A stretch of 64,000 nucleotides of DNA from Bacteroidaceae bacterium (GTDB lineage Bacteria > Bacteroidota > Bacteroidia > Bacteroidales > Bacteroidaceae): the NCBI GenBank assembly GCA_024684455.1, contig JAIKWU010000076.1, positions 1 to 64,000 on the forward strand, read 5' to 3'. Shown piece after piece: positions 48,342-56,720 of this stretch (the first letter of the stretch is position 1; every line of letters starts with the position of its first letter). Position numbers and translations under genes: made by a program. The notes beneath the pieces are model-generated. The model did no database searches, was not told the origin of the DNA, and saw nothing but the letters and a program-made list of their open reading frames with translations.

Positions 48342-48875
48342 TCAAACGAGCAACGATGTCAGTTCGTCGAGCGTCGTGACACGGCTCATCAGGTCGTTCC
48401 ACGGACGCCCTACGACACCCTTCGCCACCAGTCCGTCGAGCCAGGCGAACAGTCCGTCGTAGAAGCCGTTGACGTTCCAGAATATCGTCCGCTTGTTGTG
48501 CATACCGACCATGCAGCCTGCCATTGTCGTGAAGGCTTCGTCGAGCGTACCCACGCTGCCTGGCAACACCACAAGCACGTCGCTTTCCTGCACGAGCCAT
48601 GTCTTGCGGTCGGTCAGGTCGTCGCACCAAAGGGTCACGTCAATGGCATCGCTCGGTCCAGTTTTGAGTTTCAGGCCTTTGGGCACCACACCATACACCG
48701 TGCCGCCATTCTGTTTGACGGCTTGTGCCACGGTCTCCATCAGTCCGCAACCGATGCCGCCATACACAAGCGTCTTGCCTTTGCGGCCCATCCACTCGCC
48801 AAGCCGACGTGCCTCGTCGTAGTATCTGCGTTCCATGCCGTCGGACGAAGCACAATAGATTCCTATCTTCTGCAT
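48342..48875 (-). CDS. LOG family protein (cytokinin riboside 5'-monophosphate phosphoribohydrolase-like)
   Basis: A 177-residue protein starting MQKIGIYCASSDGMERRYYD. The nucleotide-binding parts LVYGGIGCGLMETVA and VLPGSVGTLDEAFTTMAG match the TIGR00730/LOG family, with Ser in place of the second Gly of the usual PGGxGTxxE. The family cleaves nucleotide 5'-monophosphates such as AMP derivatives; bacterial roles vary. A longer frame starts at 48923, but the TATCTTTG box at 48893-48900 lies inside it, so 48875 is preferred. Confidence 0.88.
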   Translation of the reverse strand: MQKIGIYCASSDGMERRYYDEARRLGEWMGRKGKTLVYGGIGCGLMETVAQAVKQNGGTVYGVVPKGLKLKTGPSDAIDVTLWCDDLTDRKTWLVQESDVLVVLPGSVGTLDEAFTTMAGCMVGMHNKRTIFWNVNGFYDGLFAWLDGLVAKGVVGRPWNDLMSRVTTLDELTSLLV

Positions 48876-48892
48876 CTTACCGTAAATTTTTG

Positions 48893-48900
48893 CAAAGATA
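48893..48900 (-). promoter_or_regulatory. -7 box of the LOG gene
   Basis: TATCTTTG on the minus strand, 18 bases from the start codon; no clear -33 box. Confidence 0.45.
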
Positions 48901-48989
48901 GTATAAAAATGTGATTCTTTCATTACGAATGACGCGAATTTTGATTTCTACACCGAGTGGCACAAGGTAAAAAGGTGTACTAAATGTAA

Positions 48990-51041
48990 CTAAAAACGCC
49001 AGTTCAACTGGATTTGAAGGTCTTCGCGGTGCGACTGAGGGATGAGGTCGAGCCCTGTACCGATTGACGTGCGACGGAAGTAATGTGTACTGCCTATTTT
49101 GGCCAAAAGACTGATGCGGTGAGGCAGATGCACCGTCGCCAACAGTACAGCACGCCACCCCTCGTCGAAGAGCGATGTCATACCAAACGTGTAAAGCAGC
49201 GACGGCTCATAGGTGTAGAGGCGCGTGGCATAGTCGGTTGTATGGAAACAAGTAAGCATGGCTGTCAATCGCAACCAACGCAGACGTTGCCACGAAAGGG
49301 TTTCACTCAGCCCCCACCCTACCCTGCTGCCCGTGTCGTCGCGGCTGACCAGCGTACCCTGTAGCAAGGACTTCAGCCGCCACTCGGACGAAGGTGCATA
49401 GACATGCATGAGACGGACCGTGTGCTGTGCTTGCTGCTGAAGCACTGTCTGTAAGGCAGCATCGCGCTTCCAATCCAACTCCTTGGTTCTCAGTCGATAG
49501 CGGAGGCTCCAAAGGTGTGTATCGGAGGGTGTATAAGTGAGTTGTGCCATCGTCTCAAAGGCATAGGACGACTGGCTGACCTGATATTTGAGCCACGGAA
49601 AATACATCGCATCGGCATAGGCCTCAACTTTCAGACGGCGCGACAGGGGGTGTTGCCAACCGACATAGACACCACTCTCGTTCTGCGGACGGCTGTTGGC
49701 ACTGAAGGTCTTCCCGTTGATGCTCACATAATCGGCTGAATAATAGCGCTGTATGAGTGTCAGCCGATGAGTTCCGAGTTCGGTCTGAAGCATGTTGAGG
49801 GTAGCAATGCCGCCGTCGGCAGTCGAAGCCGTCTCGCCGCTCAGCGTGAAGCCCTGCGCCACATAGCGATAGGCAAGGCTGTAGGCGGTGAAGTCAGTGC
49901 CAGTAGCGTTGTAGAGTCGGTAATAGGACGCTGGCGTGTCATGCTTGGGACTGAGCGGCAGGGAAAAGCGCGTGTGGACGGCAGTGGCCGACAGGCGCAG
50001 ACGTGTTCCCTGCCAGGCGACGTTGCCGCCCCAGTCAGTCTTCGTGAGGTTGCCACGCTTGCTGTATTCCAGAAAGGTGCGGTGCAGGCCATCGGTCTTC
50101 ACACTGCTCACACCGCTGCCATCAGCCAACAGCGTACCATCTGCACGACGTTGGGAAAAGAAAGCCGAAAGTTGCCAGTTGCCAAAATGCAACGTTGTCG
50201 CTGCACCGCTCAGATAACCGCTCTCCTGCATCGACGAATGCCGACGGATGCCTCGGTCCATACGCTCCACGGTACTGAGCATCATGGTCTTGCCAAAGCC
50301 GCTGGACGTGTTGACGACCAGCCCGTGACCGAACATGAGACGATAGTCGCCCACAGCCAACGCATCGACGGCCCCGACATGGCGCAGAAGGGCATAGGCT
50401 GCCCAGTAATCGACGCCGCTCTCCCCAGGGTCTTTCTCCAACTGGAAGCCTGCTTCGAGATGGTTGAGGCTCTCCAGGCTGTAACGCGCCGAAAGGTAGG
50501 GCTGACTACCGCGATACACTTTGTTTGGACTTGTAGCCAACACGCTGGCAGGGTAATCTGCATAGCCCATACGGGTGTAAAGTGGCACATCGGTACGCAA
50601 GGTGAAGTCGCTATGGCTACGTTGCAGCAAGTCCTTGAACGTGAGGCGTTCAGCAGGCACATCACCTGCGTAGGTAAACAACTGAAGCAGCCTGCGCGTG
50701 GTGTAATCGAGAGAGGTTAGGCTCATAAGTTCGCCCGTCGAAAGCATGGGACGGTGACGCTCGGCGTAATCGACGATGTCACCCACCTGCACCGCCGTAA
50801 GAAAGGGCAACTGGGAGAGTTGCCCTTCATCCAAATCGTTGAGGTTCAACGGATGGCAGTACATTTCGTAAAGGTCTTCCATCTGCTCACTCCCCCACTC
50901 TTCTTCGTCATCGTCGCCCGTTACGTCTGCCATCATCTCAACAAACGCATCGAAGTCGTCACGCTGCACCTGCGCCTGAAGTGAACAGCACGTGCAGAGA
51001 GTGAGAAGAAGCAGACTGAATGTCGAGCGAATCGTGAACAT
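48990..51041 (-). CDS. Helix-hairpin-helix protein with outer-membrane barrel
   Basis: A 683-residue exported protein with signal peptide (ending SLQAQ). Residues about 60-130 (LNLNDLDEGQLSQLPFLTAV, then DIVDYAERHRPMLSTGELMS) resemble ComEA-type helix-hairpin-helix motifs, which bind DNA. The rest (about 150-683) shows alternating Tyr/Leu strands that look like a large beta-barrel ending LNWRF. The fusion of a DNA-binding-type motif to a barrel is common in Bacteroidetes but not understood. It begins 9 bases after polA. Confidence 0.75.
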   Translation of the reverse strand: MFTIRSTFSLLLLTLCTCCSLQAQVQRDDFDAFVEMMADVTGDDDEEEWGSEQMEDLYEMYCHPLNLNDLDEGQLSQLPFLTAVQVGDIVDYAERHRPMLSTGELMSLTSLDYTTRRLLQLFTYAGDVPAERLTFKDLLQRSHSDFTLRTDVPLYTRMGYADYPASVLATSPNKVYRGSQPYLSARYSLESLNHLEAGFQLEKDPGESGVDYWAAYALLRHVGAVDALAVGDYRLMFGHGLVVNTSSGFGKTMMLSTVERMDRGIRRHSSMQESGYLSGAATTLHFGNWQLSAFFSQRRADGTLLADGSGVSSVKTDGLHRTFLEYSKRGNLTKTDWGGNVAWQGTRLRLSATAVHTRFSLPLSPKHDTPASYYRLYNATGTDFTAYSLAYRYVAQGFTLSGETASTADGGIATLNMLQTELGTHRLTLIQRYYSADYVSINGKTFSANSRPQNESGVYVGWQHPLSRRLKVEAYADAMYFPWLKYQVSQSSYAFETMAQLTYTPSDTHLWSLRYRLRTKELDWKRDAALQTVLQQQAQHTVRLMHVYAPSSEWRLKSLLQGTLVSRDDTGSRVGWGLSETLSWQRLRWLRLTAMLTCFHTTDYATRLYTYEPSLLYTFGMTSLFDEGWRAVLLATVHLPHRISLLAKIGSTHYFRRTSIGTGLDLIPQSHREDLQIQLNWRF

Positions 51042-51050
51042 CGTACCGTA

Positions 51051-53957
51051 TCAATGCGCCTCAAGCCAGTTCGTACCCCATCCGCAGTCGGCAACCAGCG
51101 GAACAGACATCTTGTAGGCACGCTCCATCTCTTCGATGACGAGACGCTGCAACTGTTCCTTCTCTTCGGGCACAACGCTGAAGTTGAGTTCGTCGTGTAC
51201 CTGTAAAATCATCTTGGAACGCAACTTCTCTTCCTGCATACGGCGGTCGATGCGCACCATCGCCACCTTGATGATATCAGCAGCCGTGCCTTGAATCGGG
51301 GCGTTGATGGCGTTACGTTCGGCGATGCCACGCACTGTAGCGTTGTGCGAATTGATGTCGGGCAGATGGCAGCGACGTCCGAGAAGGGTTTCGGTGTAGC
51401 CATGCTCACGTGCCTTGGCAATGCTCAGGTCCATGTACTGCTTCACCTTCGGATAAGTGGCAAAATACTCGTCGATGAGTTCCTTCGCCTCACTGCGACT
51501 CACCTCCATGCGCTCGGCAAGTCCGAAGGCCGAGATACCGTAGATGATGCCAAAGTTGGCTGTTTTGGCCTTGCGACGCTGCTCCGGCGTAACCTCCTCC
51601 ATCCGCTCCTTATACACTTTCGCCGCCGTGGCACGGTGGATGTCATGCCCTTCGCGAAAGGCTTCAAGCATATTCTCGTCGCCACTCAGATGTGCCATGA
51701 TGCGCAGTTCAATCTGACTGTAGTCGGCACTGAAAAACTCATTGCCTGGCTCGGGAATGAAGGCACGACGTACCTCCTTTCCGTTCTCGTCACGAATGGG
51801 AATGTTCTGCAGATTAGGGTTCGACGAAGACAGACGTCCTGTGGTGGTCACCGCCTGATTGTACGACGTGTGGATGTGCCCTGTCTGAGGATTGATCAGT
51901 TGAGGAAGCGCATCGACATAGGTACCAAGCAGTTTCTTGTAGCCTCTGTAATCAAGGATTTTCTCCACTATCGGATGCTTCGAACGGAGGTTCTGCAGCA
52001 CATTCTCCGATGTGACATACTGCCCTGTCTTTGTCTTTTTGGGCTTGTCGATGATGTGCATCTGTCCAAAAAGAATGTCTCCGACCTGACGGGGAGAACT
52101 GATATTGAAAGGCTGTCCGGCCAACTGGTGAATTTCCTTCTCCAGAACCGCCATACGTTCAGTGAACTCCACAGAGGTCTGTTCGAGACTGTCCGTATCA
52201 ATCATCACTCCGTTGCGCTCCATGCGGCACAGCACTGGCACCAGCGGCATTTCGACCTGTTCGAAGAGTTTCTTCAAACGCGGCTCTGCCTTCAGTTCCG
52301 CTTTCAACACCTTGTAAAGCCGCAGCGTCACGTCGGCATCTTCGGCAGCGTACTCATACACCTCGGAAGGCAACAGGTCGCGCATGGACTTCTGATTCTT
52401 ACCACGCGCACCAATCAATTCGTCGATGTGAATCGTCTGATAGTTCAGATAAATCTCTGCCAGATAGTCCATGCCATGATGCAGTTCGGGATGGAGCACA
52501 TAGTGGGCGAGCATGGTGTCGAACATCGGACCGCGCACCTCGATACCATAGTTTGCCAATACCGTCATGTCGTACTTCAGATTCTGACCAACCTTCAAAA
52601 TCGTCGCGTCTTCATACAACGGACGGAACAGTTCGACCAGTCGGGTGGCTTTTTCCCGATCCGACGGAATGGGGACATAATACGCTTCGTTCTCCTTCAC
52701 CGAAAAACTCAAACCGACCAATTCGGCTTGCATCGCCTCGGTCGATGTGGTCTCTGTGTCTAAACTGAGAATTTTCTTAGACAAGAATTTTTGGCAAATT
52801 TTAGCCATTTTCTCCTCAGTATCAATCAGATAGTATTTGTGTGGAGTTGATTTAAGGCTCGTGAGAATTGATTTTTCTGCACTTCCTGCCCCCTCGTCGG
52901 CAAATAACGAAGTCTCAAGCGGCACATTTTGCACATTTTCGCCATTTTGTGCAATCGGCTGTGGAGTAGCGTCTGTTTCAGAGTCACCACCAAACAAATC
53001 TGCCATGCCTGAAAATTTTTGCTGCTCACGTTGCTGACGTCGGGTGAGGGTAGGGGGCTCGACTGATTGACGCTCGGCAGGTGCATTCTCCAAACCAAGC
53101 ACTCGCGCAGTCAAACTGCGGAACTCCAACTCATCGAACAGACTGCGCAGACGTTCTGCATCGACGGGTTCACGTTTCAACTGTTCGAGGGTAATATCAA
53201 CAGGCACGTCGGTCTTGATGGTCACCAAAAACTTCGAGAAAAGTATCTGTTCACGATTTTCCTCTACCTTCTTTTTTAGAGCACCCTTCAGTTCATCTGT
53301 TCGTTGAAGTAAATGCTCAATATCGCCGAATTCATCAACTAATTTCACGGCTGTCTTCTCTCCGACGCCTGGACATCCTGGAACATTGTCCGAAGCGTCT
53401 CCCATGAGACCCAAAAGGTCGATGACTTGGGAGGTTTTCTGCAATCCGTACTTAGCGCATATCTCCTTTTCACCAAGCACCTCAAATCCATTTTCGCGAG
53501 TATGAGGCTTGTACATCCACACATTGGGCCGTACCAACTGTCCGTAATCTTTGTCGGGTGTCATCATAAAAACCGCCATTTCATCGGAAGAAAACAGCCA
53601 GGCCAGCGTGCCGATGACGTCGTCGGCTTCGAAGCCTGGAACCTCTAACACAGGGATGTGATAGGCCTCTAAAATCTTCTTGATGTACGGCACGGCAAAA
53701 CGGATTCCCTCTGGAGTCTCTTCACGCTGCGCCTTGTAGGCAGGATAAGCCTCGTGACGGAACGTTCCGCCCTTGGGGTCAAACGCCACACCAATATAAT
53801 CTGGATTCTCCTTTCGAAGCACCTCCTCAAGTGTGTTGACAAAGCCCAACACCGCCGAGGTGTTTTCCCCACGACTGTTAAACCGAGGAGCGTGTATGAA
53901 AGCATAGTAAGCGCGATAAATCAGTGCGTATGCATCAAGAAGAAACAGTTTTTTCAT
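51051..53957 (-). CDS. polA: DNA polymerase I
   Basis: A 968-residue protein starting MKKLFLLDAYALIYRAYYAF at ATG 53957; an upstream frame to 54116 is dismissed because it lies in the intergenic region and overlaps the divergent gene. The 5'-3' exonuclease domain (about 1-280), the 3'-5' proofreading domain (LSLDTETTSTEAMQAE near 440, with Asp and Glu intact) and the polymerase domain (DYSQIELRIMAHLSGDENM, QVHDELNFSVV) are all there. It is divergent from the polyprenyl synthase gene. Confidence 0.96.
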   Translation of the reverse strand: MKKLFLLDAYALIYRAYYAFIHAPRFNSRGENTSAVLGFVNTLEEVLRKENPDYIGVAFDPKGGTFRHEAYPAYKAQREETPEGIRFAVPYIKKILEAYHIPVLEVPGFEADDVIGTLAWLFSSDEMAVFMMTPDKDYGQLVRPNVWMYKPHTRENGFEVLGEKEICAKYGLQKTSQVIDLLGLMGDASDNVPGCPGVGEKTAVKLVDEFGDIEHLLQRTDELKGALKKKVEENREQILFSKFLVTIKTDVPVDITLEQLKREPVDAERLRSLFDELEFRSLTARVLGLENAPAERQSVEPPTLTRRQQREQQKFSGMADLFGGDSETDATPQPIAQNGENVQNVPLETSLFADEGAGSAEKSILTSLKSTPHKYYLIDTEEKMAKICQKFLSKKILSLDTETTSTEAMQAELVGLSFSVKENEAYYVPIPSDREKATRLVELFRPLYEDATILKVGQNLKYDMTVLANYGIEVRGPMFDTMLAHYVLHPELHHGMDYLAEIYLNYQTIHIDELIGARGKNQKSMRDLLPSEVYEYAAEDADVTLRLYKVLKAELKAEPRLKKLFEQVEMPLVPVLCRMERNGVMIDTDSLEQTSVEFTERMAVLEKEIHQLAGQPFNISSPRQVGDILFGQMHIIDKPKKTKTGQYVTSENVLQNLRSKHPIVEKILDYRGYKKLLGTYVDALPQLINPQTGHIHTSYNQAVTTTGRLSSSNPNLQNIPIRDENGKEVRRAFIPEPGNEFFSADYSQIELRIMAHLSGDENMLEAFREGHDIHRATAAKVYKERMEEVTPEQRRKAKTANFGIIYGISAFGLAERMEVSRSEAKELIDEYFATYPKVKQYMDLSIAKAREHGYTETLLGRRCHLPDINSHNATVRGIAERNAINAPIQGTAADIIKVAMVRIDRRMQEEKLRSKMILQVHDELNFSVVPEEKEQLQRLVIEEMERAYKMSVPLVADCGWGTNWLEAH

Positions 53958-54109
53958 GACAAAAATACGATGTTTGGTTGTTTTTTCATGTTTATTTTGC
54001 GTAAAGTTAGTTAAATTATTCCAAGTCACAAGTTTATTTTGTAATTTTGTAGTCGATTTTGTGCAAAAATGCCCACCGAGTGGGGCAGAAACCCTAAAAT
54101 CAGAGTCAA

Positions 54110-55084
54110 ATGACAAGCATTCAGCACATCAGTCAACCCGTCAGCGAGGAATTGGATTTGTGTCGTCAACGTTTTGATTCGTTCATGACGTACAACAACG
54201 TGCTTCTGAACGAAGTGCTTCAGCGTGTGGCCAGCAGAAAAGGCAAAATGATGAGGCCGCTGCTCACTCTGTTGAGTGCAAAATTGCTCGGTGAAATCGG
54301 CGAAAACACCATTCTCGCAGCCCTTACTTTTGAGTTTTTCCATACGGCTTCGCTCATTCACGACGACATCGTCGATGAAAGCGGAGTACGGCGTGGTGAA
54401 ACCTCTGTCAACGAAGCATACAACAACAAGGTGGCAGTCCTCGTCGGCGACTTCATTCTTGCCAACTCGCTGGACACCGCCTCACAGGTAAATGATCCCC
54501 GTCTCGTTGCCATCCTCAGCAAAACGGCCAAACATCTGGCAGACGGTGAACTGCTCCAACTGCATAATATCGAAAATCGGGAACTCTCGACGTCAGTCTA
54601 TTTCGAAATCATCAAGAGAAAGACGGCTGCCCTGTTTGCTGCCTGTGCCGAGGCTGGAACGATGTCAGTCACCAACCAATCAGCAGACATCGAACGCCTT
54701 CGTCAATTTGGTGAAATTGCAGGCATTTGTTTCCAGATTCGCGACGACATTTTCGACTATGTTTCAGGCAGCGAAATCGGCAAACCAACAGGCAACGACT
54801 TACGAGAAGGTAAGGTCACTTTACCGCTTTTACATGCCCTAAATGTTACAAATGATGCACAAATGTTACATTTAGTGCACATGGTCAAAGAGGGTAGGGC
54901 AGACAACAGCCACATCGCCACCCTTGTAAAATTTGCAGTGAATCATGGAGGTATTGAGCACGCAAAACAGACGATGATACACTATGCCGAGTTGGCACAT
55001 CAACTGCTAAACAACTACCCCGACTCTCCTGTTCGCCAGGCACTGCACGACTACCTTGACTATGTCATTTCGCGCAGCCACTAA
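54110..55084 (+). CDS. Trans-polyprenyl diphosphate synthase
   Basis: A 324-residue isoprenoid synthase with both Asp-rich motifs, IHDDIVDESGVRRGE near residue 85 and QIRDDIFDYVSG near 215. It makes a long prenyl chain, most likely for menaquinone, the quinone that fumarate reductase uses. The chain length cannot be read with confidence. It has a TAATTTTG box upstream and is divergent from polA. Confidence 0.92.
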   Translation: MTSIQHISQPVSEELDLCRQRFDSFMTYNNVLLNEVLQRVASRKGKMMRPLLTLLSAKLLGEIGENTILAALTFEFFHTASLIHDDIVDESGVRRGETSVNEAYNNKVAVLVGDFILANSLDTASQVNDPRLVAILSKTAKHLADGELLQLHNIENRELSTSVYFEIIKRKTAALFAACAEAGTMSVTNQSADIERLRQFGEIAGICFQIRDDIFDYVSGSEIGKPTGNDLREGKVTLPLLHALNVTNDAQMLHLVHMVKEGRADNSHIATLVKFAVNHGGIEHAKQTMIHYAELAHQLLNNYPDSPVRQALHDYLDYVISRSH

Positions 55085-55101
55085 CTCCCAATAATTTTTC
55101 C

Positions 55102-55197
55102 ATTTTCGTACCACCGCAGTGAAACAATAGTACCACCGCAGTGGTACAACTGTTTCAACGCAGTGGTACAACTGTTTCAGCGCAGTGGTACGAAAAT
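55102..55197. repeat. CCACCGCAGTG repeat cluster with terminator-like ends
   Basis: Perfect 13-base outer arms (55102-55114 with 55185-55197) enclose the word CGCAGTGG and two 22-base direct units of the form CGCAGTGGTACAACTGTTTC. An inner stem GTACCAC/GTGGTAC also forms. It sits between convergent genes (polyprenyl synthase and deoC) and shares the CCGCAGT word with the 1949/7601/34101 family. Confidence 0.75.
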
Positions 55198-55214
55198 TTC
55201 ATAGAAGTGACCCA

Positions 55215-56177
55215 TCAGAAGAACTTCACCTCCTCGCCCGTCACCTCGCTCAGCAACTTATTAGCGAGTGAACTGGTACCAAGACGAAGCCACTGATTGG
55301 TCAGCCAACGTTCACCTAGAACTTCTTTCACAATTGTATAATAGGTGAGCGCATCCTCAACCGTCTTCATGCCGCCGGCAGGCTTGAAACCCACCTGAAT
55401 ACCAGTCTTTTCAAAGTATTCCTTAATGGCCTGGCACATTACATAAGCAGCAAACGGAGTGGCAGCAGGTTCCAATTTACCTGTAGAGGTCTTGATGTAG
55501 TCGGCACCTGCATACATTGACAAAACACTGGCTTTCTTGATATTAGCAGCGGACTTCAGGCAACCTGTCTCCAAAATGACTTTCATCTTCTTAGGCCCAC
55601 AAACGGCTTTCAGTTCACTGATTTCGTCTGCCACACCTTCGTAATCCCCAACAAGGAACTTTCCGACTGGCATCACGATGTCAATCTCGGTGGCTCCGTC
55701 TTTTAAAGCCAATGCTGTTTCGGCAATTTTAACCTCCAAGAACGACTGCGATGAAGGGAAACAAGCACTTACGCAAGCAATCTCTACGTTTTCATTTTCA
55801 AGCGTATCGTGACAGATTTTTGCAAAGTTCGGATAGACACACACCGTAGCGACATGGCCGAGTTCTGGATATTTGTCATCAAACTCGTTGACTTTCTCCA
55901 CAAACTTCAGCACACTGTCCTCGCTGTCGGTTGTCTTCAGGGTGGTCAGTTCAACACTGTTTAGCAGAAACTTCTTGACTTCCAGCGTGTTATTCTCTTG
56001 CAGATGCTTCGAAAGAAGAGCATCAACTTCTTTCTGTACCTGAGCATCGTCCAGATCGCAATTGTACAATGCAAGTGCCTGTTCGTACTTCGAGGTCATA
56101 GCCTCGTCCTCATGATGATGGTGGCCGCAGTGGCATTCCTCACTGTGCTCATGGTGGTGATGATGATCGTGAATCAT
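55215..56177 (-). CDS. deoC: Deoxyribose-phosphate aldolase with His-rich N-terminus
   Basis: A 320-residue class I aldolase that splits deoxyribose 5-phosphate to glyceraldehyde 3-phosphate and acetaldehyde. The Schiff-base lysine is in DYIKTSTGKLEP and a second motif in GFKPAGGMKTVEDA. Residues 1-26 (12 His and 2 Cys) are a metal-binding-like extension. Met27 (56099) would be a start typical for the family, so the tail may or may not be translated. Third gene after uvrC and dtd. Confidence 0.94.
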   Translation of the reverse strand: MIHDHHHHHEHSEECHCGHHHHEDEAMTSKYEQALALYNCDLDDAQVQKEVDALLSKHLQENNTLEVKKFLLNSVELTTLKTTDSEDSVLKFVEKVNEFDDKYPELGHVATVCVYPNFAKICHDTLENENVEIACVSACFPSSQSFLEVKIAETALALKDGATEIDIVMPVGKFLVGDYEGVADEISELKAVCGPKKMKVILETGCLKSAANIKKASVLSMYAGADYIKTSTGKLEPAATPFAAYVMCQAIKEYFEKTGIQVGFKPAGGMKTVEDALTYYTIVKEVLGERWLTNQWLRLGTSSLANKLLSEVTGEEVKFF

Positions 56178-56210
56178 GGTTTTTTGGGTTTTAAGTTATT
56201 GATAATCTGT

Positions 56211-56663
56211 TTATTCTCTATTCTTTGTATCCATACAAATGGTAACAGGACCGTCGTTGAGGAGTTCCACCTTCATGTTGGCGCCGAACTCTCCCGTCTG
56301 AACTGGCTTACCCAACTGTTCACTGAGTTGGGCACAAAAGCGTTCATAAAGCGGTATAGTCACTTCGTGGCTGCCTGCGCGTAGATAGGAAGGGCGGTTT
56401 CCTTTCTTATAGGAAGCCCAGAGCGTGAATTGGCTTACTACAAGGATCTCACCATCTATATCCTTCACGCTACGGTTCATCACGCCTTGCTCATCGTCGA
56501 ACACTCTAAGGTTCACGATTTTATTGCACAGCCACTGTATATCTTGTTCATTATCAGCGTTTTCACAGCCAACAAGCACAAGCAGGCCCGTCTGTATTGC
56601 TGCAGTCTGCTCACCATTGATGGTGACAGATGATCTAGTAACTCGCTGGATAACTGTACGCAT
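56211..56663 (-). CDS. dtd: D-aminoacyl-tRNA deacylase
   Basis: A 150-residue DTD that removes D-amino acids from tRNA. It begins MRTVIQRVTRSSVTINGE and has LVVSQFTLWASYKKGNRPSY and the NxGPVT-type motif as NDGPVTI near the end. The start at 56663 is supported by the promoter upstream; the longer frame to 56711 is not. It lies 57 bases after uvrC and 33 bases before deoC. Confidence 0.95.
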   Translation of the reverse strand: MRTVIQRVTRSSVTINGEQTAAIQTGLLVLVGCENADNEQDIQWLCNKIVNLRVFDDEQGVMNRSVKDIDGEILVVSQFTLWASYKKGNRPSYLRAGSHEVTIPLYERFCAQLSEQLGKPVQTGEFGANMKVELLNDGPVTICMDTKNRE

Positions 56664-56681
56664 AAGGTTCTCTTTCTTTTG

Positions 56682-56712
56682 CAAATATACAATGAAACGC
56701 GCAAAATACAAA
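56682..56712 (-). promoter_or_regulatory. Promoter of dtd-deoC
   Basis: TATATTTG (56682-56689) with TTTG (56709-56712), spacer 19, 18 bases upstream of the dtd start. Confidence 0.65.
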
Positions 56713-56720
56713 ATTCTGAT

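Noticed and set aside
51291..52763. 490-codon open frame opposite polA
   Set aside because: Antisense shadow; the polA frame carries every polymerase I motif.
53958..54116. N-terminal extension of polA
   Set aside because: It runs through the intergenic region into the divergent gene; the family starts with MKKLFLLDAYALIYR.
55111..55197. CRISPR-like array
   Set aside because: Repeat units are direct only in part, spacers are about 12 bases and similar to each other, and no cas gene is nearby.
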